A DNA stretch of 64,000 nt. Origin: Streptomyces chryseus (GTDB taxonomy: Bacteria; Actinomycetota; Actinomycetes; Streptomycetales; Streptomycetaceae). Position numbers and translations under genes: made by a program. The notes under the pieces were generated by a model that was not told the origin of the DNA, did no database searches, and saw only the letters and a list, made by a program, of their open reading frames with translations. Shown in pieces: positions 11,149 through 21,120 of the stretch; the stretch's first letter is position 1, and each line of letters opens with the position of its first letter. The stretch spans positions 62,001 to 126,000 of the forward strand of contig NZ_BMVO01000012.1 of assembly GCF_014650755.1 (NCBI RefSeq), read 5' to 3'.

Positions 11149-11191
11149 GGCACGGGGGCCGTTCCCTCGATCAGGGAGCGGCCCCCGTGCC
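11149..11191 (+). terminator. Intra-operon hairpin between binding protein and permease genes, copy 1
   Basis: Arms GGCACGGGGGCC (11149-11160) and GGCCCCCGTGCC (11180-11191) are perfect, and the inside can extend with CCCT/AGGG. Hairpins at this position commonly give partial termination or 3' protection so that the binding protein is made in excess over the membrane parts. The second operon lacks it. Confidence 0.65.
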
Positions 11192-11215
11192 GCAGTTATC
11201 CACACGGAGGCAAAC

Positions 11216-12145
11216 ATGGGGCGTTATGTCGCGCGGCGACTGCTCCAGATGATCCCGGTCTTCATCGGGTCAACCTTGCTGGTCTTTTTGATGATGTACG
11301 CCCTGCCCGGCGACCCCGTGCGCGCGCTCGCCGGCGAGCAGGCCGTGGATCAAGCGCAGATCGCCCAGGTCAAGAAGGACCTCGGGCTCGATCTGCCGAT
11401 CTGGCAGCAGTACTGGAACTACCTGGCCGGCCTGTTCCAGGGTGACTTCGGCACCCAGATCGCCACCCAGCGTCCGGTCGCCGACGTGATCGCGGACGCG
11501 TTCCCGATCACCGTCCGGCTGACCCTGTTCGCCTTCGCCTTCACGGTGATCGCCGGCATCTCCATGGGAGTGTTCGCCGGTCTGAAGGCCGACACCTTCA
11601 GGGACCGGGGACTGCTGGTGCTGACGCTCCTGCTGATCTCCGTGCCGTCCTTCGTACTCGCCTTCCTCGCCCAGTACTTCTTCGCCCACGAGCTGGGCTG
11701 GGTCGAACCCGTGGTGAGCGCCGCCGCGGATTCGCAGGAGCTGATCCTGCCCGCAGTGGTTCTCGGTTCGCTGTCCCTCGCGTACGTCGCCAGGCTCACC
11801 CGTACCTCGGTCGCGGAGAACCTGCGCTCGGACTACATGCGCACGGCGGTCGCCAAGGGCCTGCCCAAGCGCCGCATCATCGGCGTCCACCTGATGCGCA
11901 ACTCCATGATCCCCGTGGTCACCTTCCTCGGCACCGACATCGGCACCCTGATGGGCGGCGCGGTCGTGACGGAGGGCATCTTCAACGTCCAGGGCGTCGG
12001 TTACAACGTCTTCCAGGCGCTGAAGTCGCGCGAGGGTTCCACGGTGGTGGGCATCGTCACTCTCATCGTGGTCGTCTATCTCGTCAGCAGCCTGATCGTC
12101 GACCTGCTCTACGCGGTCCTGGACCCGAGGATCCGTTATGCCTGA
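11216..12145 (+). CDS. Oligopeptide ABC transporter permease (DppB/OppB type), copy 1
   Basis: 309 residues. N-terminus MGRYVARRLLQMIPVFIGST is typical of DppB-type permeases; six membrane segments are expected and visible as hydrophobic blocks. The EAA loop that contacts the ATPase is in the region RSDYMRTAVAKGLPKRRIIG. Its last eight bases overlap the start of the second permease, so the pair is translationally coupled, an arrangement repeated exactly in copy 2. Confidence 0.93.
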   Translation: MGRYVARRLLQMIPVFIGSTLLVFLMMYALPGDPVRALAGEQAVDQAQIAQVKKDLGLDLPIWQQYWNYLAGLFQGDFGTQIATQRPVADVIADAFPITVRLTLFAFAFTVIAGISMGVFAGLKADTFRDRGLLVLTLLLISVPSFVLAFLAQYFFAHELGWVEPVVSAAADSQELILPAVVLGSLSLAYVARLTRTSVAENLRSDYMRTAVAKGLPKRRIIGVHLMRNSMIPVVTFLGTDIGTLMGGAVVTEGIFNVQGVGYNVFQALKSREGSTVVGIVTLIVVVYLVSSLIVDLLYAVLDPRIRYA

Positions 12146-13079
12146 GGCGCTCGAAACCCCCGTCAAGGACGCGACCCAGCCGGGCAGCGTGCCGGCTGCC
12201 GAGAGCAAGCCGGAGAAGGCCCGCAGTCTGTGGTCGGACGCCTGGCACGACCTGCGGCGCAACCCGCTGTTCGTGGTCTCCGCGGTCCTCATCGTCGTCC
12301 TGCTGACGATCGCCGTGTTCCCGGGCCTGTTCACCAGCGCCGACCCCCGGCACGCGGACCTCGCCAACCACTACCTGCAGAAGCCGAAGTGGGGCAACTT
12401 CTTCGCCCCGGACTGGTTCGGCTACGACGTCCAGGGCCGCTCGATCTACGCCCGCGTCATCTACGGCGCCCGCGCCTCGATCGCCGTGGGCGTCCTCGTG
12501 ACCCTCCTCGTCACCGTCGTCGGTACGGTGACGGGCATGCTCGCCGGTTACTTCGGCGGCTGGATCGACACGTTGCTGTCCCGCGTCACGGACATCTTCT
12601 TCGGTATCCCGTTCATCCTCGGCGCGATGGTGGTCCTCACCTCCTTCGAGGAGCGTCACGTGTACGTCGTGATCCTGGCGCTCGCGTTCCTCGGCTGGAC
12701 CCAGATCGCGCGGGTCGCCCGCGGCTCGGTCATCACCATCAAGCAGGCCGACTACGTGATGGCGGCGAAGGCGCTCGGCGCCTCCACCACGCGCATCCTG
12801 CTCCGGCACATCCTGCCCAACGCGATAGCCCCGGTGATCGTGGTCGCCACCATCGCGCTCGGTGGCTACATCTCGGCCGAGGCCACGCTGTCCTTCCTGG
12901 GCATCGGTCTCGCCGAGCCGACCGTCTCGTGGGGTGTCGACATCTCGTCGGGCCAGGAGCAGCTGCGCAACGCGGCCTTCGTCCTGATCATCCCGTCGAT
13001 CATGGTGTCGATCACTGTCCTGGCCTTCATCATGCTCGGCGATGCGGTACGCAACGCCCTCGACCCCAAGCTGCGCTGA
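12138..13079 (+). CDS. Oligopeptide ABC transporter permease (DppC/OppC type), copy 1
   Basis: 313 residues. A cytoplasmic N-terminus with RSLWSDAWHDLRRNPLF leads into the first membrane segment; the EAA-loop motif is ADYVMAAKALGASTTRIL. It forms the translocation pore with the preceding permease. Start ATG 12138 overlaps the previous stop by eight bases. Followed after 15 bases by the first ATPase gene. Confidence 0.93.
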   Translation: MPEALETPVKDATQPGSVPAAESKPEKARSLWSDAWHDLRRNPLFVVSAVLIVVLLTIAVFPGLFTSADPRHADLANHYLQKPKWGNFFAPDWFGYDVQGRSIYARVIYGARASIAVGVLVTLLVTVVGTVTGMLAGYFGGWIDTLLSRVTDIFFGIPFILGAMVVLTSFEERHVYVVILALAFLGWTQIARVARGSVITIKQADYVMAAKALGASTTRILLRHILPNAIAPVIVVATIALGGYISAEATLSFLGIGLAEPTVSWGVDISSGQEQLRNAAFVLIIPSIMVSITVLAFIMLGDAVRNALDPKLR

Positions 13080-13094
13080 GGGAGGCGTACGTAC

Positions 13095-14153
13095 ATGACC
13101 ATCATCGACAAGACGGCGGATGTTCCCGCCCCCCGAGGTTCGACGGAGAACAGCGGACCGCTGCTCGACGTCCGTGACCTGCACGTGGAGTTCAAGACCC
13201 GCGACGGCGTCGTCAAGGCCGTCAACGGCGTCAACTACAGCGTCAGCGCCGGTGAGACGCTCGCCGTGCTCGGCGAGTCCGGCTCCGGCAAGTCCGTGAC
13301 GGCGCAGGCCATCATGGGCATCCTCGACATGCCGCCCGGCCGCATCCCGCAGGGAGAGATCCTCTTCCGCGGCGAGGACATGCTGACCATGGGGTACGAG
13401 GAGCGGCGCAAGATCCGTGGTCAGAAGATCGCGATGATCTTCCAGGACGCGCTGTCGTCGCTGAACCCCGTGCTGACCGTGGGCTACCAGCTCGCCGAGA
13501 TGTTCCGCGTGCACCAGGGCCTGTCCAAGAAGGACGCCAAGGCCAAGGCCATCGATCTGATGGACCGCGTGCGCATCCCGGCGGCGAAGGAGCGGGTCAA
13601 CGACTACCCGCACCAGTTCTCCGGCGGCATGCGCCAGCGCATCATGATCGCGATGGCGCTGGCCCTGGAGCCGGACCTGATCATCGCGGACGAGCCCACC
13701 ACGGCGCTCGACGTGACCGTCCAGGCCCAGGTCATGGACCTGCTCGCGGAGCTTCAGCGCGAGTACAACATGGGCCTGATCCTGATCACCCACGACCTCG
13801 GCGTCGTCGCCGACGTCGCGGACAAGATCGCGGTCATGTACGCGGGCCGGATCGTCGAGACCGCACCGGTCCACGAGCTGTACAAGCGCCCCGCGCACCC
13901 GTACACGCGTGGTCTGCTGGACTCGATCCCGCGCCTGGACCAGAAGGGCCAGGAGCTCTACGCGATCAAGGGCCTGCCGCCCAACCTGCTGAAGATCCCG
14001 ACCGGTTGCGCGTTCAACCCGCGCTGCCCCAAGGCGCAGGACATCTGCCGCACCGACGTGCCGCCGCTGCTGTCGGTGACCGAGCGGGACGGCGGCGAGC
14101 TGCCGGGGCGCCACAGTGCGTGCCATTTCTGGAAGGAGCAGATCCATGGCTGA
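13095..14153 (+). CDS. Oligopeptide ABC transporter ATPase (OppD type), copy 1
   Basis: 352 residues. Walker A GESGSGKS, signature FSGGMRQR, Walker [13 protein letters not shown]. The C-terminal oligopeptide-transporter extension has the cysteine pattern [15 protein letters not shown], which in this family can ligate an Fe-S cluster. Powers peptide import from the cytoplasmic side. GGAGG precedes the ATG. The last eight bases overlap the OppF-type gene. Confidence 0.94.
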   Translation: MTIIDKTADVPAPRGSTENSGPLLDVRDLHVEFKTRDGVVKAVNGVNYSVSAGETLAVLGESGSGKSVTAQAIMGILDMPPGRIPQGEILFRGEDMLTMGYEERRKIRGQKIAMIFQDALSSLNPVLTVGYQLAEMFRVHQGLSKKDAKAKAIDLMDRVRIPAAKERVNDYPHQFSGGMRQRIMIAMALALEPDLIIADEPTTALDVTVQAQVMDLLAELQREYNMGLILITHDLGVVADVADKIAVMYAGRIVETAPVHELYKRPAHPYTRGLLDSIPRLDQKGQELYAIKGLPPNLLKIPTGCAFNPRCPKAQDICRTDVPPLLSVTERDGGELPGRHSACHFWKEQIHG

Positions 14154-15297
14154 GCTGAAGAAGAACGACGAGGCTGCCGTGGACGCGACCCCCAACGTCA
14201 TGCCGGTCGAGACCGTCGACGCCTCCACCACCCAGGAGGCCGTCGCCGCGATCGAGGCCCCGGTCGAGCGCGGGGAGCCGATCCTCCAGGTGCGCAACCT
14301 GGTCAAGCACTTCCCGCTGACCCAGGGCATCCTGTTCAAGAAGCAGATCGGCGCGGTCAAGGCCGTCGACGGGATCTCCTTCGACCTGTACCAGGGCGAG
14401 ACCCTCGGCATCGTGGGCGAGTCCGGCTGTGGCAAGTCCACGGTCGCCAAGCTCCTGATGACGCTGGAGACGGCGACGGCCGGCGAGGTCTTCTTCAAGG
14501 GCCAGGACATCACCAAGCTGTCCGGGCGCGCGCTGAAGGCGGTCCGCCGCAACATCCAGATGGTGTTCCAGGACCCGTACACGTCGCTCAACCCCCGCAT
14601 GACGGTGGGCGACATCATCGGTGAGCCGTACGACATCCACCCGGAGGTCGCACCCAAGGGCGACCGGCGCCGCAAGGTCCAGGAGCTCCTGGACGTGGTG
14701 GGCCTGAACCCGGAGTACATCAACCGGTACCCGCACCAGTTCTCCGGCGGCCAGCGCCAGCGCATCGGCATCGCCCGCGGCCTCGCGCTCCAGCCGGAGA
14801 TCATCATCTGCGACGAGCCGGTGTCGGCGCTGGACGTGTCCGTCCAGGCGCAGGTCATCAACCTGATGGAGAAGCTCCAGGACGAGTTCAACCTGTCCTA
14901 CCTCTTCATCGCGCACGACCTGTCGATCGTCCGGCACATCTCGGACCGGGTCGGCGTCATGTACCTCGGCAAGATGGCCGAGATCGGTACGGACACGCAG
15001 ATCTACGACCACCCGACGCACCCCTACACCCAGGCGCTGCTGTCGGCGGTCCCGGTCCCCGACCCGGAGGCCCGCGAGGGCCGCGAGCGGATCATTCTCA
15101 CCGGTGACGTCCCGTCGCCGGCGAACCCGCCGTCCGGCTGCCGTTTCCGTACCCGCTGCTGGAAGGCGCAGGACAAGTGCGCCGAGGAGGTGCCGCTGCT
15201 CGCGGTGCCCGAGCGCTTCAAGTCCTCGGCCACCCCGGCGGCCCACGAGTCGGCCTGCCACTTCGCGGAGGAGAAGGACGTCGTGCACGCGGCGTAG
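14146..15297 (+). CDS. Oligopeptide ABC transporter ATPase (OppF type), copy 1
   Basis: 383 residues. Walker A GESGCGKS, signature FSGGQRQR, Walker [13 protein letters not shown], and the C-terminal [15 protein letters not shown] cysteine motif. It carries an N-terminal acidic extension of about 35 residues that the copy 2 protein lacks. Start ATG 14146 has AAGGAG and overlaps the OppD-type gene by eight bases. It is the last gene of the operon, followed by a strong terminator. Confidence 0.94.
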   Translation: MAELKKNDEAAVDATPNVMPVETVDASTTQEAVAAIEAPVERGEPILQVRNLVKHFPLTQGILFKKQIGAVKAVDGISFDLYQGETLGIVGESGCGKSTVAKLLMTLETATAGEVFFKGQDITKLSGRALKAVRRNIQMVFQDPYTSLNPRMTVGDIIGEPYDIHPEVAPKGDRRRKVQELLDVVGLNPEYINRYPHQFSGGQRQRIGIARGLALQPEIIICDEPVSALDVSVQAQVINLMEKLQDEFNLSYLFIAHDLSIVRHISDRVGVMYLGKMAEIGTDTQIYDHPTHPYTQALLSAVPVPDPEAREGRERIILTGDVPSPANPPSGCRFRTRCWKAQDKCAEEVPLLAVPERFKSSATPAAHESACHFAEEKDVVHAA

Positions 15298-15320
15298 TGC
15301 TCCAGGCGGTACGTACACGG

Positions 15321-15351
15321 GGCGCCCCGGACCGACTCGGTCCGGGGCGCC
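15321..15351 (+). terminator. Terminator of the first peptide transporter operon
   Basis: Arms GGCGCCCCGGACCGA and TCGGTCCGGGGCGCC are perfectly complementary, followed by TTCGG. Located 23 bases after the OppF-type stop; it separates the two duplicate operons. Confidence 0.8.
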
Positions 15352-15482
15352 TTCGGCTGTCCGGGTGGGCGGGAACACCTGGTCGGGCCCGGCGCGCGAA
15401 CGGGTCCCGTTGAAGTGCGGTATGGGGGCCTCTGGGGTGGTATGGGTGCTACGTGAGACCTGAAGACCCTAGGAGGGACTCC

Positions 15483-17105
15483 ATGCGCGGAGCCGCGCTC
15501 GCCCAGTGGACGGCCTGCGCCGTGGCCGTAGCCCTCGCGGCGACGGCCTGCGGCGGTGGTGACAACGGCGGCGGCGCGTCGGGGGTGGTCCGTTCGTCCT
15601 GGGGCGATCCGGCGAACCCGCTGGAGCCCGCGAACACCAACGAGGTGCAGGGCGGCAAGGTCCTCGACATGCTCTTCCGCGGTCTCAAGCGGTACGACCC
15701 GAAGACCGGCGAGGCCAAGGACATGCTCGCCGAGAAGATCGTCACCACGGACTCGCGCGACTTCACGGTCACCGTGAAGGACGGCTGGACGTTCAGCAAC
15801 GGCGAGAAGGTCACCGCCAAGTCCTTCGTCGACGCCTGGAACTACGGCGCGCACCTGGAGAACAACCAGCGCAACGCCTACTTCTTCGGCTACATCGAGG
15901 GGTACGACAAGGTCCACCCCGAGAAGGGCAGGGCCACCGCCGACACCCTCTCCGGCCTGCGGGTCAAGGACGCGCGGACGTTCACCGTCCGGCTGACCCA
16001 GAAGTTCTCCACCTGGCCCGAGACGCTCGGTTACGCCGCCTTCGCCCCGCTCCCCAGGGCGTTCTTCGACGACCACGACGCCTGGCTCGCCAAGCCCGTC
16101 GGCAACGGCCCGTACACCGTCGAGTCGTACGCCAGGGGTTCGCAGATGACCATGCGCAAGTGGGGGGAGTACCCGGGCCCCGACAAGGCGCGCAACGGCG
16201 GCGTGGACCTCCAGGTCTTCACCGACAACAACACCGCCTACACCGCCCTCACCGCGGGCAACCTGGACCTCGTCGACGACGTACCGGCCTCCCAGCTGAA
16301 GAACGTCCGGGCCGACCTCGGCGACCGGTACATCAACTCCCCGGCCGGCATCATCCAGACCCTCGCCTTCCCCTACTACGACGACCGGTGGAACGCCGAC
16401 GGGATGGAGAAGGTCCGCAAGGGCCTGTCCATGGCGATCAACCGGCAGCAGATCACCGAAACGATCTTCCAGAGGACCCGTACCCCCGCCAAGGACTGGA
16501 CGTCACCGGTCCTCGCGGCGGAGGGCGGCTTCGACGACGCGCTGTGCGGCGAGGCGTGCGAGTTCAAACCGGCCGAGGCGAAGAAGCTGGTCGCCGAGGG
16601 CGGCGGCATCCCCGGCGGCACGCTCAAGATCACCTTCAACGCGGACACCGGGTCCCACCGCGAGTGGGTCGACGCCGTCTGCAACAGCATCAACAACGCG
16701 CTGGGCAACGACAGGGCGTGCACGGGCAATCCGGTCGGCACCTTCGCCGACTTCCGCAGCCAGATCACCGACCGCAAGATGACGGGCCCCTTCCGGGCCG
16801 GCTGGCAGATGGACTACCCGCTGGTCCAGAACTTCCTCCAGCCGCTGTACTACACGAACGCCTCGTCCAACGACGGCAAGTGGACCAACGAGGAGTTCGA
16901 CGGGCTCATCGACGAGGCCAACGCCGAGTCCGACCCGGTGAAGGCAGTCGAGAAGTTCAAGGCGGCGGAGAAGGTCGCACGCGACCAGATGGCCGCCATC
17001 CCGCTCTGGTACCAGAACGGCAGCGCCGGCTACTCCGACCGGATCTCCAACGTGGCCCTCAACCCCTTCAGCGTCCCCGTCTACAACGAGATCACGGTCA
17101 ACTGA
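15483..17105 (+). CDS. Oligopeptide ABC transporter substrate-binding lipoprotein, copy 2
   Basis: 540 residues, collinear with copy 1: the signal also ends ATAC with Cys23, and the same landmarks follow (VDAWNYGAHLENNQRNAYFF, GNGPYTVESY, AIPLWYQNGS). Start ATG 15483 has GGAGGG. The proteins are clearly homologous but far less alike than the ATPases, so peptide specificity has probably diverged. Followed after only 42 bases, without a hairpin, by its permease. Confidence 0.92.
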   Translation: MRGAALAQWTACAVAVALAATACGGGDNGGGASGVVRSSWGDPANPLEPANTNEVQGGKVLDMLFRGLKRYDPKTGEAKDMLAEKIVTTDSRDFTVTVKDGWTFSNGEKVTAKSFVDAWNYGAHLENNQRNAYFFGYIEGYDKVHPEKGRATADTLSGLRVKDARTFTVRLTQKFSTWPETLGYAAFAPLPRAFFDDHDAWLAKPVGNGPYTVESYARGSQMTMRKWGEYPGPDKARNGGVDLQVFTDNNTAYTALTAGNLDLVDDVPASQLKNVRADLGDRYINSPAGIIQTLAFPYYDDRWNADGMEKVRKGLSMAINRQQITETIFQRTRTPAKDWTSPVLAAEGGFDDALCGEACEFKPAEAKKLVAEGGGIPGGTLKITFNADTGSHREWVDAVCNSINNALGNDRACTGNPVGTFADFRSQITDRKMTGPFRAGWQMDYPLVQNFLQPLYYTNASSNDGKWTNEEFDGLIDEANAESDPVKAVEKFKAAEKVARDQMAAIPLWYQNGSAGYSDRISNVALNPFSVPVYNEITVN

Positions 17106-17147
17106 CACCGGGCCAGGAGTAGGCGCCCCCTTCTGAGGAGCCCGCCA

Positions 17148-18071
17148 ATGGGACGTTATGTGATCCGGCGTCTGCTGCAGATGATCCCGGTCTTCTTCGG
17201 CGCCACCCTGCTCATCTTCCTGATGGTCAACGTCATGGGCGACCCCGTCGCGGGCCTCTGCGGCGACCGCGAGTGCGACCCCGCGACCGCCGCCCGGCTG
17301 CGAGCGGAGTTCGGCCTCGACCAGCCCGTGTGGCAGCAGTACGCGACGTACATGGGCAACGTCTTCAGCGGCGACTTCGGGACCGCCTTCAACGGGCAGA
17401 GGGTCACCGAGCTGATGGCCGGCGCGTTCCCCGTCACCATCCGGCTGACCCTCGTCGCGATCGTCTTCGAGATCGTCATCGGCATCAGCCTCGGCGTGCT
17501 CACCGGCCTGCGCCGCGGCCGCCCCGTCGACACCGGCGTACTGCTGATGACCCTCGTCGTCATCTCGATCCCGACCTTCGTCACCGGGCTGCTGCTCCAG
17601 CTGCTGCTCGGCGTGAAGTGGGGCCTCGTGAAGCCGGCCGTGTCGTCCGCGGCCACGGTCGACGAACTCCTGGTCCCCGGCCTGGTGCTGGCCTCCGTGT
17701 CCCTGGCGTACGTCACCCGGCTCACCAGGACGTCCGTCGCCGAGAACTCCCGCGCCGACTACGTCCGCACCGCCGTCGCCAAGGGACTGCCCAGGCGGCG
17801 GGTCGTCTCGCGCCATCTGCTGCGCAACTCGCTGATCCCCGTCGTCACCTTCATCGGCACGGACGTGGGCGCCCTGATGGGCGGCGCGATCGTCACCGAG
17901 CGGATCTTCAACATCCACGGCGTCGGCTACCAGCTCTACCAGGGCATCCTGCGCCAGAGCTCCCAGACCGTCGTCGGGTTCGTCACCGTCCTGGTGCTCG
18001 TCTTCCTGCTGGCGAACCTGCTCGTCGACATCCTGTACGCCGTACTCGACCCGAGGATCCGGTATGCCTGA
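17148..18071 (+). CDS. Oligopeptide ABC transporter permease (DppB/OppB type), copy 2
   Basis: 307 residues beginning MGRYVIRRLLQMIPVFFGAT, nearly the same as copy 1. EAA-loop region RADYVRTAVAKGLPRRRVV. Six membrane segments. GAGGAG precedes the ATG, and the end overlaps the next permease by eight bases in the same sequence context (GATCCG-K-TATGCCTGAG) as in copy 1. Confidence 0.93.
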   Translation: MGRYVIRRLLQMIPVFFGATLLIFLMVNVMGDPVAGLCGDRECDPATAARLRAEFGLDQPVWQQYATYMGNVFSGDFGTAFNGQRVTELMAGAFPVTIRLTLVAIVFEIVIGISLGVLTGLRRGRPVDTGVLLMTLVVISIPTFVTGLLLQLLLGVKWGLVKPAVSSAATVDELLVPGLVLASVSLAYVTRLTRTSVAENSRADYVRTAVAKGLPRRRVVSRHLLRNSLIPVVTFIGTDVGALMGGAIVTERIFNIHGVGYQLYQGILRQSSQTVVGFVTVLVLVFLLANLLVDILYAVLDPRIRYA

Positions 18072-19044
18072 GCCCCTCTACGAGCCCGACACGGCGATCT
18101 CGGCGGGCGGAGCCGGGGGAGCGACGGACTTCGCCGTGGACGAGGGCGAGACGCTGGAGAAGAGGCCCGACGGCGGGCCGCAGGGCGCCGGCCCCGGCAA
18201 GCCGCGCAGTCTGTGGTCCGACGCCTGGCGCGATCTGCGCCGCAACCCGGTCTTCATCGTCTCCGGGCTCGTCATCGCCTTCCTCGTCGTCATCTCGCTC
18301 TGGCCGTCCCTCATCGCGAGCGGCAACCCGCTCCAGTGCGACCTGGCCAGGGCCCAGGAGGGCTCCCAGCCCGGCCATCCCTTCGGCTTCGACGGCCAGG
18401 GCTGCGACGTCTACACGCGCACGGTCTACGGAGCCAGGACCTCGGTCACCGTCGGCGTCTGCGCCACCCTCGGCGTCGCCCTGCTCGGCAGCGTCCTCGG
18501 CGGGCTCGCCGGCTTCTTCGGCGGCGGCTGGGACGCCCTGCTGTCCCGCATCACCGACGTCTTCTTCGGCATCCCGGTCGTCCTCGGCGGCCTCGTCTTC
18601 CTGTCCGTCGTCACCAGCACCACCGTCTGGCCGGTGATCGGCTTCATCGTGCTGCTCGGGTGGCCGCAGATCGCCCGCATCGCCCGCGGCTCGGTCATCA
18701 CCGCCAAACAGAACGACTACGTGCAGGCGGCGCGGGCGCTCGGCGCGAGCAACGCGCGGATGCTGCTGCGGCACGTCACCCCCAACGCCGTCGCCCCGGT
18801 CATCGTCGTGGCGACCATCGCCCTCGGTACGTACATCTCGCTGGAGGCGACCCTCTCGTACCTCGGCGTCGGCCTGAAGCCACCGACGGTGTCCTGGGGC
18901 ATCGACCTCTCCGCCGCCTCGCCGTACGTCCGCAACGCCCCGCACATGCTGCTCTGGCCGGCGGGCGCGCTCGCGGTCACCGTGCTCGCGTTCATCATGC
19001 TCGGCGACGCGGTGCGCGACGCCCTCGATCCGAAGCTGCGCTGA
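18064..19044 (+). CDS. Oligopeptide ABC transporter permease (DppC/OppC type), copy 2
   Basis: 326 residues. Shares RSLWSDAWRDLRRNPVF before the first membrane segment with copy 1; its cytoplasmic N-terminus is longer and richer in Gly. EAA-loop motif NDYVQAARALGASNARML. The periplasmic-side loop after the first segment contains two Cys (LQCDLA, GQGCDVYTR) that copy 1 lacks and that could form a disulfide. Confidence 0.92.
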   Translation: MPEPLYEPDTAISAGGAGGATDFAVDEGETLEKRPDGGPQGAGPGKPRSLWSDAWRDLRRNPVFIVSGLVIAFLVVISLWPSLIASGNPLQCDLARAQEGSQPGHPFGFDGQGCDVYTRTVYGARTSVTVGVCATLGVALLGSVLGGLAGFFGGGWDALLSRITDVFFGIPVVLGGLVFLSVVTSTTVWPVIGFIVLLGWPQIARIARGSVITAKQNDYVQAARALGASNARMLLRHVTPNAVAPVIVVATIALGTYISLEATLSYLGVGLKPPTVSWGIDLSAASPYVRNAPHMLLWPAGALAVTVLAFIMLGDAVRDALDPKLR

Positions 19045-19055
19045 GGAGCCCGCCC

Positions 19056-20066
19056 ATGACCGCCGCACCCGCCTCCTTCGAACCGTCCCCCGCGCTGCTC
19101 GAAGTGCGCGACCTGCACGTGGAGTTCCGTACGCGCGACGGGGTCGCCAGAGCCGTCAACGGCGTCACCTACTCCGTCGCCGAGGGCGAGACGCTCGCCG
19201 TGCTGGGCGAGTCCGGCTCGGGCAAGTCCGTCACCGCGCAGGCCGTCATGGGCATCCTCGACATGCCGCCGGGGAGGATCACGGGCGGCGAGATCCTCTT
19301 CCAGGGCCGTGACCTGCTCAAACTCAAGGAGGACGAGCGGCGCGAGGTCAGGGGCCGGGAGATGGCCATGATCTTCCAGGACGCGCTGTCCTCCCTCAAC
19401 CCCGTGCTCAGCGTGGGCGAGCAACTGGGCGAGATGTTCGTCGTCCACCGGGGGATGTCCCGGAAGGACGCGAGGAACAAGGCCGTCGAGCTGATGGACC
19501 GGGTCCGCATCCCGGCGGCCCGGGAGCGGGTCGGGCAGTACCCGCACCAGTTCTCCGGCGGCATGCGCCAGCGCATCATGATCGCGATGGCGCTGGCCCT
19601 CGAACCCGCGCTGATCATCGCGGACGAACCGACGACCGCGCTGGACGTGACCGTGCAGGCCCAGGTCATGGACCTGCTCGCGGAGTTGCAGCGCGAACTC
19701 GCCATGGGGCTCATCCTCATCACCCACGACCTGGGCGTCGTCGCGGACGTCGCCGACAGGATCGCCGTCATGTACGCGGGGCGGATCGTGGAGACCGCGC
19801 CGGTGCACGACATCTACAAGGCGCCGGCCCACCCGTACACCAAGGGCCTGCTCGAATCCATCCCGCGCCTCGACCAGAAGGGCCAGGAGCTGTACGCCAT
19901 CAAGGGCCTGCCGCCGAACCTCCTGCACATCCCGCCCGGCTGCGCCTTCCACCCGCGCTGCCCGCTGGGCCGTGACATGTGCCGGACCGACGAGCCGCCG
20001 CTGTACGACGTACCGGACGGGCGCGGCAGCGCCTGCCACTTCTGGCAGGAGGCGCACCATGGCTGA
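19056..20066 (+). CDS. Oligopeptide ABC transporter ATPase (OppD type), copy 2
   Basis: 336 residues. Walker A GESGSGKS, signature FSGGMRQR, Walker [13 protein letters not shown] and C-terminal GCAFHPRCPLGRDMC. Very similar to copy 1 over the whole length. Start ATG 19056 follows GAGGAG; longer in-frame extensions run through the permease gene and were rejected. Overlaps the OppF-type gene by eight bases. Confidence 0.94.
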   Translation: MTAAPASFEPSPALLEVRDLHVEFRTRDGVARAVNGVTYSVAEGETLAVLGESGSGKSVTAQAVMGILDMPPGRITGGEILFQGRDLLKLKEDERREVRGREMAMIFQDALSSLNPVLSVGEQLGEMFVVHRGMSRKDARNKAVELMDRVRIPAARERVGQYPHQFSGGMRQRIMIAMALALEPALIIADEPTTALDVTVQAQVMDLLAELQRELAMGLILITHDLGVVADVADRIAVMYAGRIVETAPVHDIYKAPAHPYTKGLLESIPRLDQKGQELYAIKGLPPNLLHIPPGCAFHPRCPLGRDMCRTDEPPLYDVPDGRGSACHFWQEAHHG

Positions 20067-21120
20067 GCCGGCCCGGCAGACCGAGGCGATCCTCGAAGTA
20101 CGCGGGCTGCACAAGCACTACCCGCTCACCCAGGGCATCGTCTTCAAGAAGCAGGTCGGGGCGGTCAGGGCGGTCGACGGCGTCGACCTCGACCTGGCGG
20201 CGGGCGAGACGCTCGGCATCGTGGGGGAGTCGGGCTGCGGCAAGTCGACGCTCGCCAGGCTGCTCGTCCACCTGGAGCGGCCGACGGCCGGGGTGATCCG
20301 CTACAAGGGCGAGGACATCACGAAGCTGTCGGGGCGGGCGCTGAAGGCGGTGCGGCGCAACATCCAGATGGTGTTCCAGGACCCGTACACCTCGCTCAAC
20401 CCCCGGATGACCGTGGGCGACATCATCGGTGAGCCGTACGAGATCCATCCCGAGGTGGCGCCCAAGGGCGACCGGCGGCAGAAGGTCCAGGACCTGCTCG
20501 ATGTCGTCGGGCTGAACCCGGAGTACATCAACCGCTATCCGCACCAGTTCAGCGGCGGTCAGCGCCAGCGCATCGGCATCGCGCGCGGGCTGGCGCTCCA
20601 GCCGGAGATCATCGTGGCGGACGAGCCGGTCTCCGCGCTGGACGTGTCGGTCCAGGCGCAGGTCGTCAACCTGCTGGACAAGCTGCAGAACGAGTTCGGT
20701 CTGAGTTACGTCTTCATCGCCCACGACCTGTCGATCGTGCGGCACATCTCCGACCGGGTGGGGGTGATGTACCTGGGGCGGATCGTCGAGATCGGCAAGG
20801 ACGCCGAGATCTACGACCACCCCACGCACCCCTACACGCAGGCGCTGCTGTCCGCCGTACCGGTGCCGGACCCGACGGCGCGCGAGCACCGCGAGCGGAT
20901 CCTGCTGACCGGCGACGTCCCGTCGCCCGCGAACATCCCCTCCGGCTGCCGGTTTCGCACCCGGTGCTGGAAGGCGCGGCAGCGGTGCGCTCAGGAGGTG
21001 CCGCTGCTTGCGGTGCCGGCGGTGTTCCGGGACGACAGGTCGCCGGCGGCGCACGACTCGGCGTGCCACTTCGCGGAGGAGAAGCACGTGGTGCCGCTGG
21101 AGCCGGGGCCGGTGACGTGA
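20059..21120 (+). CDS. Oligopeptide ABC transporter ATPase (OppF type), copy 2
   Basis: 353 residues. Walker A GESGCGKS, signature FSGGQRQR, Walker [14 protein letters not shown]-terminal [15 protein letters not shown]. Long stretches are identical to copy 1 (for example [20 protein letters not shown]), pointing to a recent duplication or gene conversion of the ATPase genes. It lacks the 35-residue N-terminal extension of copy 1. Last gene of the second operon. Confidence 0.94.
   Translation: MAEPARQTEAILEVRGLHKHYPLTQGIVFKKQVGAVRAVDGVDLDLAAGETLGIVGESGCGKSTLARLLVHLERPTAGVIRYKGEDITKLSGRALKAVRRNIQMVFQDPYTSLNPRMTVGDIIGEPYEIHPEVAPKGDRRQKVQDLLDVVGLNPEYINRYPHQFSGGQRQRIGIARGLALQPEIIVADEPVSALDVSVQAQVVNLLDKLQNEFGLSYVFIAHDLSIVRHISDRVGVMYLGRIVEIGKDAEIYDHPTHPYTQALLSAVPVPDPTAREHRERILLTGDVPSPANIPSGCRFRTRCWKARQRCAQEVPLLAVPAVFRDDRSPAAHDSACHFAEEKHVVPLEPGPVT

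Noticed and set aside
12084-14891. Very long antisense frame opposite the first transporter operon
   Set aside because: Composition is typical of GC-rich shadow frames (Arg, Ala, Ser bias) and it lies opposite well-recognised permease and ATPase genes.
9475-15297. Naming the first transporter operon bldKABCDE
   Set aside because: The family fits, but the order (binding protein first, then two permeases) differs from the classical bldK order, and two copies exist; orthology needs a tree and synteny check.
15405-15445. TTGAAG at 15410 as -35 of the second transporter operon
   Set aside because: No acceptable -10 at 16-18 bases spacing; left unassigned.
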